Assembly: GCA_944392615.1 (NCBI GenBank)
Contig: CALXXF010000014.1
Location: 1 to 55,306 of the forward strand
Origin: an uncultured Clostridia bacterium
Lineage (GTDB): Bacteria > Bacillota > Clostridia > Oscillospirales > CAG-272
Direction of reading: 5' to 3'
Length of the DNA: 55,306 nt
Part shown: piece by piece, positions 36,901 to 45,967 of the stretch
Layout of the letters: every line of letters begins with the position of its first letter
Position numbering within the stretch: position 1 is the stretch's first letter
Position numbers and translations under genes: made by a program
The notes under the pieces: generated by a model
What the model was told of the DNA's origin: nothing
What the model saw: only the letters and a program-made list of their open reading frames with translations
Databases searched by the model: none

Positions 36901-39900
36901 ACCCTGGAAGCGCGCGGCGAAAGACTCTTCCGGACGACTGCAAACGGGTCTGCGCATGCTCCTGTCCTGCCCGGAAGAGGAATTTTTGCAAGTTTTTCAA
37001 TGTCGCTTTCTCCGTAGCAGAACGGAAGGACGTCCTTCCGTGAGTCAAACTGCAGATCCCCGCCGCCGCGCGCTCCGATTGCAAGCCAGCGGTCAGGTTC
37101 CTTTTTTCCCGAACGAAGACGGAAGAACAGAATATCGTCCTCGGAAGAATGAAATGCCTCGCAGCACTGCGCGCCGAAGAACGGCGACGCCCTGTAGTCC
37201 TCCTCAGAGCGCATCACCGGCTCAAATGACAGGGCGCAGTTGATCTGTCCGTGTACAGGTGATGCGGAAAAGCCGACGCAAAAGAGGTTTTTGTCGGGGT
37301 GCAGGGTAAATGCCGTTTTCACGACTGTTTTTCCCATTGTTTTCACAAATTCCGCCTTGGAGTCGGAAAAGGCAAACTTTCCGGGCAAAACCGAATAACA
37401 TTTGTCGTTGATTGTGAAAAAAACACGCAGACTGGACAGCAGCGCCTGACCTGAGTCTACATAATTCATGTCCCGCCTGAAACAGGGCTTGCTTATCTCG
37501 GTTTTTCCGCAGCGCAGGGAAACGAGTCCGTCAGAGGAAAGAAGGATGCCCGACATGCCGGATGAAATGAGGGCAAGCGCGGGGATTCGTCGCGCTGTGC
37601 CGGTATTCTCCGTGTTTTCTTCTCGCTCCGGATACTCATATTTTATCATGGCTTTGTGCTCGCCTGCGGTGCGTTTGTGGCGGTGCAGATCTGCCGGCTC
37701 GGCTCGCTTGAAGCTGACCGGACGTGCGCAAAGCGGTATTTTTTCATCCAGCAGCTCGCAGGCGGACGCCATTTCGGGATCGCTCATGAAGCGTCTGACA
37801 AATATATCGTCAAAACAGGCGTTGGCACAGGCTATCATGCTCATTCCGATATGATGTGCCATGTAGCTTTTTACAACGGCGTAATCCTTTCCCGCTCTTT
37901 TTTCGGAAAAATCCACCGCCTCGCAAAAGCCGTGCTCGCCATATACTCCGAAATCGCGCAGGCGCATTAAATTTGCATAGGACGCATTAGGACATACAGA
38001 AAGGGTGAGAAAGGAAGCGTAAGGAGCTATCACCGACGGACTGCCAGTATTTACGTCAAGCGCGAGCTTCTGTATGCCGTGCGCTTTATATTGGTAGTTC
38101 ATATCGGCGTCAAAAGCGTAATATCCGGATTCTGACACCCCCCACATTCCGTGTCTGCGCTGCTTTTTTCCCACGTGTACGCAGAAGAAAAGAGCCTCGC
38201 TGACAGCACTGCTGCGGTATACGGGCAGGAAGAGATGCGGCATGAAATATTCGAACATGGTCCCGGACCAGCTCGCAAAGCCCACATACCCACCGCTTCC
38301 TACAGGAACACGAGCGAGCTTTTCCCAGTGGCGTTTCGGGACTTGTCCCCTTGCTATTGCGTAATAGCTCGTGCTTCTCGATTCACTCATGAATATATCA
38401 TAGCAGGCGTCGTTGTCCTCGCCTGATGAAAAATCAGAGCTTATTCTGAAAAGCTCCCTGTCTTCGCAGTACAGGACGGAAAAATCTGCTCTGTTTATGA
38501 GCCTGTCTGTGATGTCGATTATACGCAGAAATTCAGAATCGCGCGACGCATGTTCTGCAAGGCCGCTTCTGAGCGCGACAAGACATACGGTGAAGTTCCC
38601 GCTGTCGACAGTCGATATAAAAGGTTTTCCTATTATTTCAAGCGTCCTTGTGTCATACCAGTTGTAGAGATGTCCGTGCTTAACGGGCAGCTTTTCCACA
38701 GTCGAAAGAGTGTCGCAAAGCCTCTTTTTGAGCTCGTCGGAAGAAATTATTCCGAAATCTGAGGCGGCCAGGAGGCTGACGAGATACAGACCTATATTTG
38801 TGGGCGAGGTCCTGTGCGCAAGCGCCTTTACAGGCTGAGTCTGATAGTTGTCAGGTGGGAGAAAATTGTCCTCCGCTGTGACAAATCCGGTATAGTATGA
38901 GAACATATCAAATGCAAATCTCGACAGAGCCGCCTTCCTTGCAGGAGTCAGGGGCTTCACAGCCGGTCTGTAGTCGCGCGCGGAAATGACCATAAAAAGA
39001 GGAAACAAAAGAAAGAGAAACGCGATTATTCTTTCCGGGGGGCTCTCTGCAAACGTCAGAAGCAATATGCCGCTTCCGAGTGAGAAAACAGATGAGCTCA
39101 GGTACTCGGTGACAGAGCGCCTTTTTTTGTCTGCGCGGTCCGACGGTGTCCACTGCAGCAGCCTTCTGTGCGATATGAACATCCTGAAAAGCGATTTCAT
39201 CAGTGAATCAAGAGAAACTGCTGCGGTATGCGCCAGGGCAGATATACCGAAAAAAAGGTTTGCGGCGGAATATGAGACGCTTCTGAGAACCCTTGAAAAA
39301 TACCGTCTGAATATTCCGGTGTTTTTTTTGAAAACAGAAGAGAAGAGCAGGAGCAGAAACGGAAAAAACAGGTATGACAGCGCATAGGTAAAGACGACTT
39401 CCTCTTTGACTCTGTCGAGAAGCATTGACAGCATTATAGCAAGAAAAGCGCAGATAGGCACGAGGAGTCTTCTGATATTGTCAAGTATTTTGTAGCGGGA
39501 AAGTGAGTTCTGCGGATTCGCTGCCCTTTTTCCGTCCGCCCTTAGGCAGGAGGAAAAGGCGTACGGGAGCGATTGCACGTCTCCACGATTCCAGCGGTGC
39601 AGTCTGTTGAAATAGGAAAGCGGATTTGACGGGAATGTGTCTGTGAGTACTACGTCGGATAAAAAACCGCAGCGGAGCAGGTTGCCTTCAAGAAGGTCGT
39701 GCGAAAGTATCCTTTCGGGCGCAAATGCGCCCGGAATGAGTTTTGCAAAAACATCGACGTCTATTATTCCCTTGCCGCAAAATATACCTTCGGAAAAGAG
39801 ATTCTGATATATGTCGAAGGCGGCAGAAGAGTACGCATCCTTTCCTCCGCTTCCGCAGAACAGGAGCGAAAAACGGCTTTTTGAAGCTGAGGCGGTCGTC

Positions 39901-41210
39901 ACAGCCATTCGCGGCTGCATTACCCCATAGCCGGAAACAACTCGTCCGTCCTTTATAACGGGGCGGTTCGCGGGATGAAGCATTGCTCCGACCATTTTGT
40001 TGACCGCGCCTATGAACAGCTCTGTATCAGAATCCAGAGTGACAAGATATCTGCAGGAACGCATAAATTCCCCGTCCCCTGCAAAAAGTGCGAAAGGATC
40101 ACCGGTGTCCTTGATATAATTTGCAAGATCTATAACTGCACCGCGTTTCCGCTCACTGCCTATATACTTTCTTTCTGAAGAAGAGTAGCTCCTGTTGCGC
40201 ACCGCTGCAAAAAAGTGGTTTCCGTATTTTTCGTTAAGAGCCGATATCCGGCTTTGAGCGCTGAGAAGTATCTCTTCGTCTGAATCGGAAACAGCCGCTT
40301 TTGAGTCGGGTAGGTCTGCCAGAATCCCGAATAGCGCGTTGTTGTCACGGTTGGAAAGATAGGCACGTTCCACCTTTTCAAACAGCCAGCCGTCGTTCCC
40401 GGTGAGTACAGTCACTACTGCTACCGCTGTTATGGCATTGTCAGGTATTTTTTCAAGTTTCAGCCTGGGAATGGGCTTTGACGGCAGGATCCGGCAGAAC
40501 AGCGCCTCGGTCACAAGTTTTGAAAGCTCGCTGAGCGGGAAAAAAAGAAAAATGCACAGCGGTCCTGCTCCGAAAAAGAACGAGGAAAGGGACAGAAGAA
40601 AGGCGGGCAGATAAACAGATATGAAGTAAAGAACCGCGGCGGCGCGGTTGTTCTTTTTCTCCATTCTCCCGTCGCAGTATATTGCGGCGGCATCCAGTTC
40701 GTCTATTGAGTGCTTTTCGGCAAATTCGCATATCTCGCCCTTTACGGTGTTTTGCGTCTCTTCGTCGCATAATCCATATATGCTGTCTGTTTTTCTGAGA
40801 TAGCGATCAAGAGAGGAAAGCTCAAGATACCGGCGCCGAGGCTGCGCCCTTCTGAATGAGCGCAGAGTGCTCACGGCGTTTTCATAGAGCTGTAACGACT
40901 CCTCATTCTTGCGCGAACCCGCGTCGCAGAGAAGGCGCAGAAGCGAGACAAAAAGAGCCGTCTGCATGCAGTTTATGTCTTTTTCACTCAGACGGCGAAC
41001 GCTGTCTTCCGCTTTTACGAGGTCAACCAGGTCGTCGTTTGATATCTTGAGTTTGTGTTTTCTGAGGATACCGGTCAACAGATCGAGCATGCGCTCTGTG
41101 ACCTGTTTCTCAGACGAACGCTGTTCCTTCATCTCCATTCGGAAAATATAGAAGCTTTCATCCGAGCCGAAACGCCTCTCCGCTTTTGAAAATAATCTTC
41201 CGGTCTTCAT
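33981..41210 (-). CDS. cyclic beta-1,2-glucan synthase (GT84 + cyclization domain + GH94)
   Basis: Giant membrane protein of about 2,409 residues, somewhat shorter than NdvB/Cgs of rhizobia and Brucella (about 2,830-2,870). Order: cytoplasmic N-terminal helices; membrane helices near 190-240; GT84 glycosyltransferase with DSDTE at 393-397, HDLLEGN near 504 and HRWNRGD at 538-544; further membrane helices to about 780; a helical-barrel region starting near 800 (AEDNFLPPDN, HRTSPTNIGLYL) matching the cyclization domain known from Thermoanaerobacter; then GH94 phosphorylase modules with VQHWWNPDGGAGPD, RTRISDDMLWLPYA and the catalytic-Asp block GGGDWND near residue 2,090. The start at 41210 has GAAAGG nine bases upstream. 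Longer in-frame starts lack one. It should polymerise UDP-glucose and release cyclic glucan. No exporter is adjacent. Confidence 0.93.
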   Translation of the reverse strand: MKTGRLFSKAERRFGSDESFYIFRMEMKEQRSSEKQVTERMLDLLTGILRKHKLKISNDDLVDLVKAEDSVRRLSEKDINCMQTALFVSLLRLLCDAGSRKNEESLQLYENAVSTLRSFRRAQPRRRYLELSSLDRYLRKTDSIYGLCDEETQNTVKGEICEFAEKHSIDELDAAAIYCDGRMEKKNNRAAAVLYFISVYLPAFLLSLSSFFFGAGPLCIFLFFPLSELSKLVTEALFCRILPSKPIPRLKLEKIPDNAITAVAVVTVLTGNDGWLFEKVERAYLSNRDNNALFGILADLPDSKAAVSDSDEEILLSAQSRISALNEKYGNHFFAAVRNRSYSSSERKYIGSERKRGAVIDLANYIKDTGDPFALFAGDGEFMRSCRYLVTLDSDTELFIGAVNKMVGAMLHPANRPVIKDGRVVSGYGVMQPRMAVTTASASKSRFSLLFCGSGGKDAYSSAAFDIYQNLFSEGIFCGKGIIDVDVFAKLIPGAFAPERILSHDLLEGNLLRCGFLSDVVLTDTFPSNPLSYFNRLHRWNRGDVQSLPYAFSSCLRADGKRAANPQNSLSRYKILDNIRRLLVPICAFLAIMLSMLLDRVKEEVVFTYALSYLFFPFLLLLFSSVFKKNTGIFRRYFSRVLRSVSYSAANLFFGISALAHTAAVSLDSLMKSLFRMFISHRRLLQWTPSDRADKKRRSVTEYLSSSVFSLGSGILLLTFAESPPERIIAFLFLLFPLFMVISARDYRPAVKPLTPARKAALSRFAFDMFSYYTGFVTAEDNFLPPDNYQTQPVKALAHRTSPTNIGLYLVSLLAASDFGIISSDELKKRLCDTLSTVEKLPVKHGHLYNWYDTRTLEIIGKPFISTVDSGNFTVCLVALRSGLAEHASRDSEFLRIIDITDRLINRADFSVLYCEDRELFRISSDFSSGEDNDACYDIFMSESRSTSYYAIARGQVPKRHWEKLARVPVGSGGYVGFASWSGTMFEYFMPHLFLPVYRSSAVSEALFFCVHVGKKQRRHGMWGVSESGYYAFDADMNYQYKAHGIQKLALDVNTGSPSVIAPYASFLTLSVCPNASYANLMRLRDFGVYGEHGFCEAVDFSEKRAGKDYAVVKSYMAHHIGMSMIACANACFDDIFVRRFMSDPEMASACELLDEKIPLCARPVSFKRAEPADLHRHKRTAGEHKAMIKYEYPEREENTENTGTARRIPALALISSGMSGILLSSDGLVSLRCGKTEISKPCFRRDMNYVDSGQALLSSLRVFFTINDKCYSVLPGKFAFSDSKAEFVKTMGKTVVKTAFTLHPDKNLFCVGFSASPVHGQINCALSFEPVMRSEEDYRASPFFGAQCCEAFHSSEDDILFFRLRSGKKEPDRWLAIGARGGGDLQFDSRKDVLPFCYGESDIEKLAKIPLPGRTGACADPFAVVRKSLSPRASRVTCEFMIAFGMTREEVADAVRETGKGGGRIAEHLSKLLAAKSRGMYLSLGDEHPEPKYAGMYLGALFYPVQRSSVRTDIDVRSIYRESLSGDLPIVCLELCQKDNRSLCTQAEKIIKTFIKLHKLIRKKGIASDLVILCGNEESYERPLSSKIGRLVSSEGENAELRRRSGIFIVNDKSLFDAIRDISCLHIEIDENTSLEERYYFFTNRTIHKPVSAVQKTADNPSESIPQGAYRVKGGFFFKNGFTVIKNESDTPRAFVYSGKLLGTLVTQNSAGFSWYRNSAQMRLTPPSDDQRRDMTSETVIAETNGRRYDIAACAYNVEYGMKCATYSAVIEGHRVILKIGVDPVLPVKLVLVESDPSITVSYEIGRAFPENCVFRPVTRRKEGATEFMRSPYSLTLRDKVLFCTRICPDMIPTEKNEGRKHVSTAFLIGVYPAKCRRLYDIIREKYRDVYAVESGFTEYGGNFDNLFSGIRYRLKDPALEITLNKFIPYQVYVVRMLGRTGYYQPGGAFGFRDQLQDCLFMTYYDSNIAKLHILRACAHQYTAGDVQHWWNPDGGAGPDAGVRTRISDDMLWLPYAVSEYIRVTKDWSLLDIPVRYLESEPLSAEQSERYEIPGRSSRPESVYKHCMRAIDASLSLCTDERFLDLPRMGGGDWNDSFNRVGILGKGVSVWLARFMQIVFKSFKKVCESRNDTASSAYLDDLAGRLSAAAEARAWEKDRYIRGSYDSGALLGSASSEQCCIDILPQAFSVFAEGANDRTVLAMKTAYEKLYDDKNKLFALFTPAFGTHRKEAGYVSGYCEGFRENGGHYTHAAVWGAMALIRAGLVEEGIQALRYINPAVRASCKMLADSYRSEPYAICGDIRTNKEHLGEGGWGLYTGAAGWYCKAFLEDICGYREYGEYFTLSPALSDSFSEYSLRIERKGCVFYINARLSDSYSCTLDRKPHENRFYFDSQNHIIEITVEKGRRI

Positions 41211-41668
41211 GTCCTTTCGCCTTTCGTATGCTGTTGGGGCATTGTAAAATAAGTCTTTTTCTGTGTTAGTATTGGCATAAGACATGCAAAATATAACAGC
41301 GGCAGATGTTCCGGAAAAATACGGCTCCTGCTTCACATGGGAATTGAGCTGCGCGTAACTCTTTCTTATCAGTATTCAAATACTCGTTTATATCAAACCC
41401 GCTCGTGTTCGGGCAAAGCGTTTAATCACTCCGTGCCTGTCCGCAGGCATGTCTGCCGGATTGTTACCGTCAATGCCCGGCAAGGCAACTGCTTTGCTTT
41501 CTGACAACAAAAAAACGCAGGGCATGCCCATCTCCCCCATTTTTGGTAGTATGCTCTCTCCACTTACCCCCCCGAGTATTTTAAGACATGGTTGTTGCCG
41601 TATACAGGCGGTTTCTGCGTGAATCTGTCTGAAACAAATAAACAAAACACGGGTATCGGTTCATAAGC
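41211..41668. other. intergenic region comEC-glucan synthase
   Basis: About 460 bp between two minus-strand genes. Near 41508-41533 a GGGCATGCCC palindrome followed on the minus strand by a T-run could terminate comEC transcription weakly. Open frames here lack ribosome binding sites and similarity. Confidence 0.45.
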
Positions 41669-43924
41669 TCATTCGGAATCCCCGCAGACCCTTTTTGCCT
41701 CCGTGTGATATTTTCCTGAGATTTTTTCACAGGTGTAGGGAAGTTCATCTGGAAAAACAGAGTCAGGGGAGACAAAAATGCCGGTGTCAATACGCCGGGG
41801 TGTGAATGTATCCTGCTTGCTTCCGGCAATCACAAGATCAAAGCTATCCCTTAGCAGTCCGTATTCGACGTCGTACTTATCTGAAAAGCCGCGGCGCACA
41901 AACAGGGATTTTTTACCGCACATGTCGAACAAGAGGGCGTCTGTGTTCGGTTGTTCATCCCCGAAATCAGACGCAAAGGTCGTTATTTCAATGCCGTTCC
42001 ACAGAATAATGTCTCCCGCCGAATATGTAAGGACGGTTATCCCGCGCTCAAGCGCAACAGAAGACACAGTCTCTGTGTATTCACAGTTTTCAGGAAGGAC
42101 GATATAAGCAGGTGTTATGTCCTCAAGCGTTTTTATGAGCGCCGCGTAATGGCGTGAATTGAATTTCGTAAACATGAGCGTCCCGCAGTTTACCGACGGA
42201 CTCACATCGGCGAGAGCTTCTGTCTGTTCATAGACAAAAGACGACGGAAAATCCGAAAAATCGATTATCAGACCGTCCCGTGCATCTGTAAAAATTAGCG
42301 CTTCGTTGTTGTCGTCGCATATGTAAGTCAGACTTTGCTTTCGGTCTATAATACCATTGTGTACCGCAAGGCAGATGAAAAATACAACGAGGAAAGCCCC
42401 TGTCGGTATCAGACGCAACGGATGAAGCTTCTTTACGGTAAAGCAGAGCACAGCGGTTGCCAGAAGTGTTCCGGCTATCAAAAACGGAACGAAGTCATAG
42501 GCAAGACTTATGCTCATGTCCGGAAGTGAAGAAAAAAGGGATGCAAGTGAAACGGTTACGGAAGACACGGAATTGATAAGAAAGCATACGACTGCGGACA
42601 GAGGCGTCACAGCATACGTAATGAGGAACAAAGGAATGAAAAACAGAAGTATTGTGAACAGCGGGGAAAAAATAAGGTTTGAAAGCAGTACCGGAAGATA
42701 GAGACGACCGGAAAGGGCGCAAAGCACCGGCACAACAGCTATCGTCGCTCCTGCAGTTACTGTAAACGATGAAAGCACGGGCAGCAGAAAGCGAGGTATT
42801 CCGGGATGCTTTTCCATAAAAGCTATTGCCGATGACGATATGACAATTATTCCCATGGTTGCGGAAAACGACATGAGAAGACCGGAGTCAAAAATTGAAA
42901 AGGGCGACACAGCGCAAATCAGAAAAACAGAAAAAAGCAGGGAAGTTACAGCGTGAGAACGTCTGCCGAGATAGAAAGACAGATAAAACAGCAAGAGCAT
43001 TCCTGCCGAGCGGAGCATTGACGGCGCGAATGCCGTCACAGCCGCATAAAGCACTACCATGATTGAGAGGAGCAGGTGCTTTTTATAAATGCCCATTTTG
43101 AGCCACGAAAATAAAAGTCCGGCAAATCCCGCGAGTACGGACAGGTGCATTCCGCTTACGGCAAGAAGATGCGATATTCCGAGCTCTCCGAATGAGCTTT
43201 TTATGCTGTCATCGAGCATACTGCGATCCGCCGTGAAAAGAGCGGTCATCAGACCTGAGGCATCCTCATCAAGACGCGAAGAAAACATATCGCGTATATG
43301 TATTCTCAATCGTCCGAGAGCTGCATATGCACCCGAAGCATCGTCGGTGACATCAAATGAAGATGCTTCTGCGGCGAGCAGACAGCCCTTCGAAAGGTTA
43401 TATCTTGAACTCAGCCCGTCTCCGTCGGTGATATCAGAAAAGCTGAGGTTTCCTTTGGCAACGGTAAAGGGCTCAGGAAGTTCAGAGCCGAAAAACATAG
43501 CACTTACCATAAGGTCGCAGGGCTCTGAATCAGCGGTTAACAGTCTGAGAGTCGCCGTTGCCGCCCTGTTGTGGTAGGCTACATCCTCTATCACATATTC
43601 GCAGTACAGGCTTTTGCCTGAATACTTATCGGAGGCTGCTTCAAGACGCTCTATGCCTGTTCCTGCAAGTAAAAAAGCAAGAGAAGAGAGAAAAAGGACG
43701 ACTCCCGACGAAAAAGCCAAGGCGGAAAATCGCTTCAGCCGGCTGCCGCTTCGCGCAGATACTGCAAAAATCAGCATCATAAAAGCCGACAGTATTGCCG
43801 ACGCGGCGGCAAAGCCGGCACAGAACGGAAAAAGCACATAAAGACAGGAAAACAGCAGTATGAGAAAGGATGCACATCCGACGGCAAGCGGGCGAATAGT
43901 CAGTATTTTCATTTTTGCATACAT
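41669..43924 (-). CDS. comEC: ComEC/Rec2 DNA-uptake channel homologue with degenerate MBL domain
   Basis: A 751-residue membrane protein of the ComEC/Rec2 family, the channel that moves single-stranded DNA inward during transformation. Order: N-terminal helices; OB-like DUF4131 region (about 100-200); Competence domain with the hallmark ISHLLAVSGMHLSVLAG near 250-266; many helices to about 530; C-terminal metallo-beta-lactamase-like domain. The last domain lacks the metal motifs: the place of SHxDxDH reads FTKFNSRHYA, and HHGS is replaced by AGSKQD. Nuclease function is thus doubtful. The start at 43924 has AGGA five bases upstream. MKILT at 43912 is possible. comM is also in the window; pilus genes are not. 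Confidence 0.9.
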   Translation of the reverse strand: MYAKMKILTIRPLAVGCASFLILLFSCLYVLFPFCAGFAAASAILSAFMMLIFAVSARSGSRLKRFSALAFSSGVVLFLSSLAFLLAGTGIERLEAASDKYSGKSLYCEYVIEDVAYHNRAATATLRLLTADSEPCDLMVSAMFFGSELPEPFTVAKGNLSFSDITDGDGLSSRYNLSKGCLLAAEASSFDVTDDASGAYAALGRLRIHIRDMFSSRLDEDASGLMTALFTADRSMLDDSIKSSFGELGISHLLAVSGMHLSVLAGFAGLLFSWLKMGIYKKHLLLSIMVVLYAAVTAFAPSMLRSAGMLLLFYLSFYLGRRSHAVTSLLFSVFLICAVSPFSIFDSGLLMSFSATMGIIVISSSAIAFMEKHPGIPRFLLPVLSSFTVTAGATIAVVPVLCALSGRLYLPVLLSNLIFSPLFTILLFFIPLFLITYAVTPLSAVVCFLINSVSSVTVSLASLFSSLPDMSISLAYDFVPFLIAGTLLATAVLCFTVKKLHPLRLIPTGAFLVVFFICLAVHNGIIDRKQSLTYICDDNNEALIFTDARDGLIIDFSDFPSSFVYEQTEALADVSPSVNCGTLMFTKFNSRHYAALIKTLEDITPAYIVLPENCEYTETVSSVALERGITVLTYSAGDIILWNGIEITTFASDFGDEQPNTDALLFDMCGKKSLFVRRGFSDKYDVEYGLLRDSFDLVIAGSKQDTFTPRRIDTGIFVSPDSVFPDELPYTCEKISGKYHTEAKRVCGDSE

Positions 43925-44297
43925 TCCTTTCCTGCTTAAAATGGGCGTCGTGCTTATTGCAGATTTACAAAATCTCAGTTAATGGTCCGGCAGATTTTTT
44001 TTTATATATGAAAAAAATAAGTCTCATTTACTGCCGCCGCATTATTCTTTTCTGATTTGCGAGCTATGAAACAGGCTTTTTCAAGGTCATCGGGTATTAA
44101 AAAGCCAAGACAATTCTTACAGAAAAAGCGCAGCATCGTTTATCGAAAAAACAAAAATGTTGTATGTGTTGCATATGAAAAAGTGGCTGTTTACACCGCT
44201 TTGCAAGTAGCAATGTATGAAAAAAGCGGCGCATATGCGCCGCTTCCGGTTGGTTAGGGATAATCTTGACAAAGCGTTGAGCGCTCTTGTCGGCTTA
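43925..44297. other. intergenic region hup-comEC
   Basis: About 370 bp with the hup terminator at 44219-44245. A plus-strand frame across it runs through the terminator and has no ribosome binding site, so I do not call it. Confidence 0.55.
44219..44245 (-). terminator. terminator of hup
   Basis: On the minus strand a fully self-complementary AAGCGGCGCATATGCGCCGCTT (loop taken from its AT centre) is followed by a T-run. It lies 52 bp beyond the stop. Confidence 0.85.
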
Positions 44298-44573
44298 TTA
44301 CTTTGCAACCTTATCTTTGAACGCTTTCGCAGGCTTGAACACGGGGTTCTTTGTTTCGGGAATGTCGATGGGCTCGTTGGTCTGAGGATTTACGCCCTTT
44401 CTCGCCGCTCGCGTCTTAACCTTAAAGGTTCCGAATCCGGCAATGGCGGCTTCCTTTCCGTCCTCAAGGCTCGCTTCTATAGACTCAATAAAAGCGTCTA
44501 CTGCCGCCTTTGCAGCCTTCTTTGAAATCTCCGCCTTTTCTGCGACGATATCAATGATTTCCTTTTTGGTCAT
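44298..44573 (-). CDS. hup: HU family DNA-binding protein
   Basis: A 91-residue histone-like protein that bends and compacts DNA as a dimer. It matches HU throughout: MTKKEIIDIVAEKAEISKKA, the hinge GFGTFKVKTRAARKGVNPQT and the arm ending PVFKPAKAFKDKV. GAAAGGAAG precedes the ATG. It has its own promoter and terminator. Confidence 0.97.
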   Translation of the reverse strand: MTKKEIIDIVAEKAEISKKAAKAAVDAFIESIEASLEDGKEAAIAGFGTFKVKTRAARKGVNPQTNEPIDIPETKNPVFKPAKAFKDKVAK

Positions 44574-44619
44574 GGTGAAACTTCCTTTCTTTCACGGATG
44601 CACTCCGAAATACGAATAT

Positions 44620-44647
44620 ATTATAGCATATCGCCGCTTTTTTTCAA
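44620..44647 (-). promoter_or_regulatory. sigma-A promoter of hup
   Basis: On the minus strand, TTGAAA (44647-44642), 16-nt spacer, perfect TATAAT (44625-44620) with an extended TGC. A strong promoter, as expected for HU. Confidence 0.8.
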
Positions 44648-44777
44648 CCGGATTTTTATTTATTTGAAAAAATTATCATTTTTAACAAAAAAACAACTTC
44701 TCTACAGAAAACAGCTGGTCGCTTTTTGTGTAATTTGTTGAAAAAATTCTGCGAAGCGTTAAAACGCCGCCTTTATA

Positions 44778-44806
44778 TTGAAAATCGGTTGTTATTGTGA
44801 TATAAT
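44778..44806 (+). promoter_or_regulatory. sigma-A promoter of the membrane-protein gene at 44880
   Basis: TTGAAA, 17-nt spacer, perfect TATAAT preceded by TGTGA. It lies inside the longest possible open frame, which shows that the true start is downstream. Confidence 0.8.
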
Positions 44807-44879
44807 CCGCTGTGTGATGCGTTCGTCAGAAGCGGCAACGCGGCAAATCAGACGAAATGTGATGAGAGGTGTTCTTTTA

Positions 44880-45485
44880 ATGGCAATGAGAAATTTCAGA
44901 CAGAAGGAGCGCTCGCGTTCGGATATTACAGCAAAAGCGGACGATGCCTTTAAGGACAGCGGATACGCCGAATACATGGTAAGTAAAAAGGTTGAAGGTA
45001 AGTACAGGCTGTGCAGGATACTGATGGTACTCCTTTATCTGGCAGTGGCAGCCGTTATATGCGTGATTTTCCTCAACGTGATTCCGTATCTTATAGCCCT
45101 TGTACCCATTTTCATATGGATACTTTGGCGGTTTACGTGGCTTTATGTGTCGCAGTCCTACTTCTATGTAGTGGACGGAAGCTATTTTACCGTTACCACA
45201 GTGTACGGAGAGAGAAAAGAAGCGGATTACGTAAGGATAAAGCTGAGCGATGCGACGATGATAGCCCCGCTTGACGACGAGTACAGGCATTACTGTCATG
45301 CCGATGCCGGTGCTGTTCTCTATAATGCCGTTTCCTCATTCAATGCTCCCGACATATACTTTATTATCGCCAAAGATGCAAGTGATAAAAAATGTGTGGT
45401 TTTCTTTGAGGGCACAGAGCATGTTCTCAAGGCAATGAAATACTATAACAGCAAGGCAGTGATGTCCATAAAGACATCGAGGTAA
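44880..45485 (+). CDS. membrane protein, hypothetical
   Basis: A 201-residue protein: charged N-terminus of about 45 residues, two close membrane helices (about 53-75 and 78-97), then a soluble beta-rich domain of 100 residues (YFYVVDGSYFTVTTVYGERK, reminiscent of a PH-like fold, not confirmed). No family is recognised. The start ATG at 44880 has AGAGGTG eight bases upstream and lies about 67 nt after the predicted transcription start. It is a single-gene unit with a terminator at 45598-45649. Confidence 0.8.
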   Translation: MAMRNFRQKERSRSDITAKADDAFKDSGYAEYMVSKKVEGKYRLCRILMVLLYLAVAAVICVIFLNVIPYLIALVPIFIWILWRFTWLYVSQSYFYVVDGSYFTVTTVYGERKEADYVRIKLSDATMIAPLDDEYRHYCHADAGAVLYNAVSSFNAPDIYFIIAKDASDKKCVVFFEGTEHVLKAMKYYNSKAVMSIKTSR

Positions 45486-45967
45486 AAGCTGCGGCAGATC
45501 GTCAGCAGGCATAGAACAGCAGAAACAGAAAATCTGCACAAATAAAAGAAATCATCAGAAAACTGAAAAAATAATTATCAAAAATTCTTAAAAATATAAA
45601 AACGCGTTTATGCTCTTATATTTACTGAGCGGCGCGTTTTTCTTTTTTTGGCTTGCTTTTTCGGAAATGTTATAAAAATACCGGGCTTGCATTTCTGATG
45701 ATTTTATGACAAAAGTGATGATGCAATGGCATATTATTTCACGTTTTTGATATATGCTCCTGGGCAAAATAACTTTGCGGCGGATTTTTATTTATATGAA
45801 AATTTTAATTGCTTCGCAGCTTGCGACTCCGAAGCCCCGCCGCGCTTTGTTGCGGATGGCGGCGGTATCACCAGCGGAAAACGGTTTCAGTGTTATTTGA
45901 CCTTTGTCCGCCACGTCCGTAATCTTGCTATACAGACAAATTATACAGGACAACAGGAGAAAATAAT
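45486..45967. other. intergenic region upstream of the deacetylases
   Basis: About 480 bp. It contains the terminator at 45598-45649. The remaining 300 bp up to the deacetylase start show no confident promoter or gene. Confidence 0.5.
45598..45649 (+). terminator. terminator after the membrane-protein gene
   Basis: AAAAACGCG and CGCGTTTTT pair with an inner GCTC/GAGC, followed by a long T-tract. It is bidirectional in form. Confidence 0.8.
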
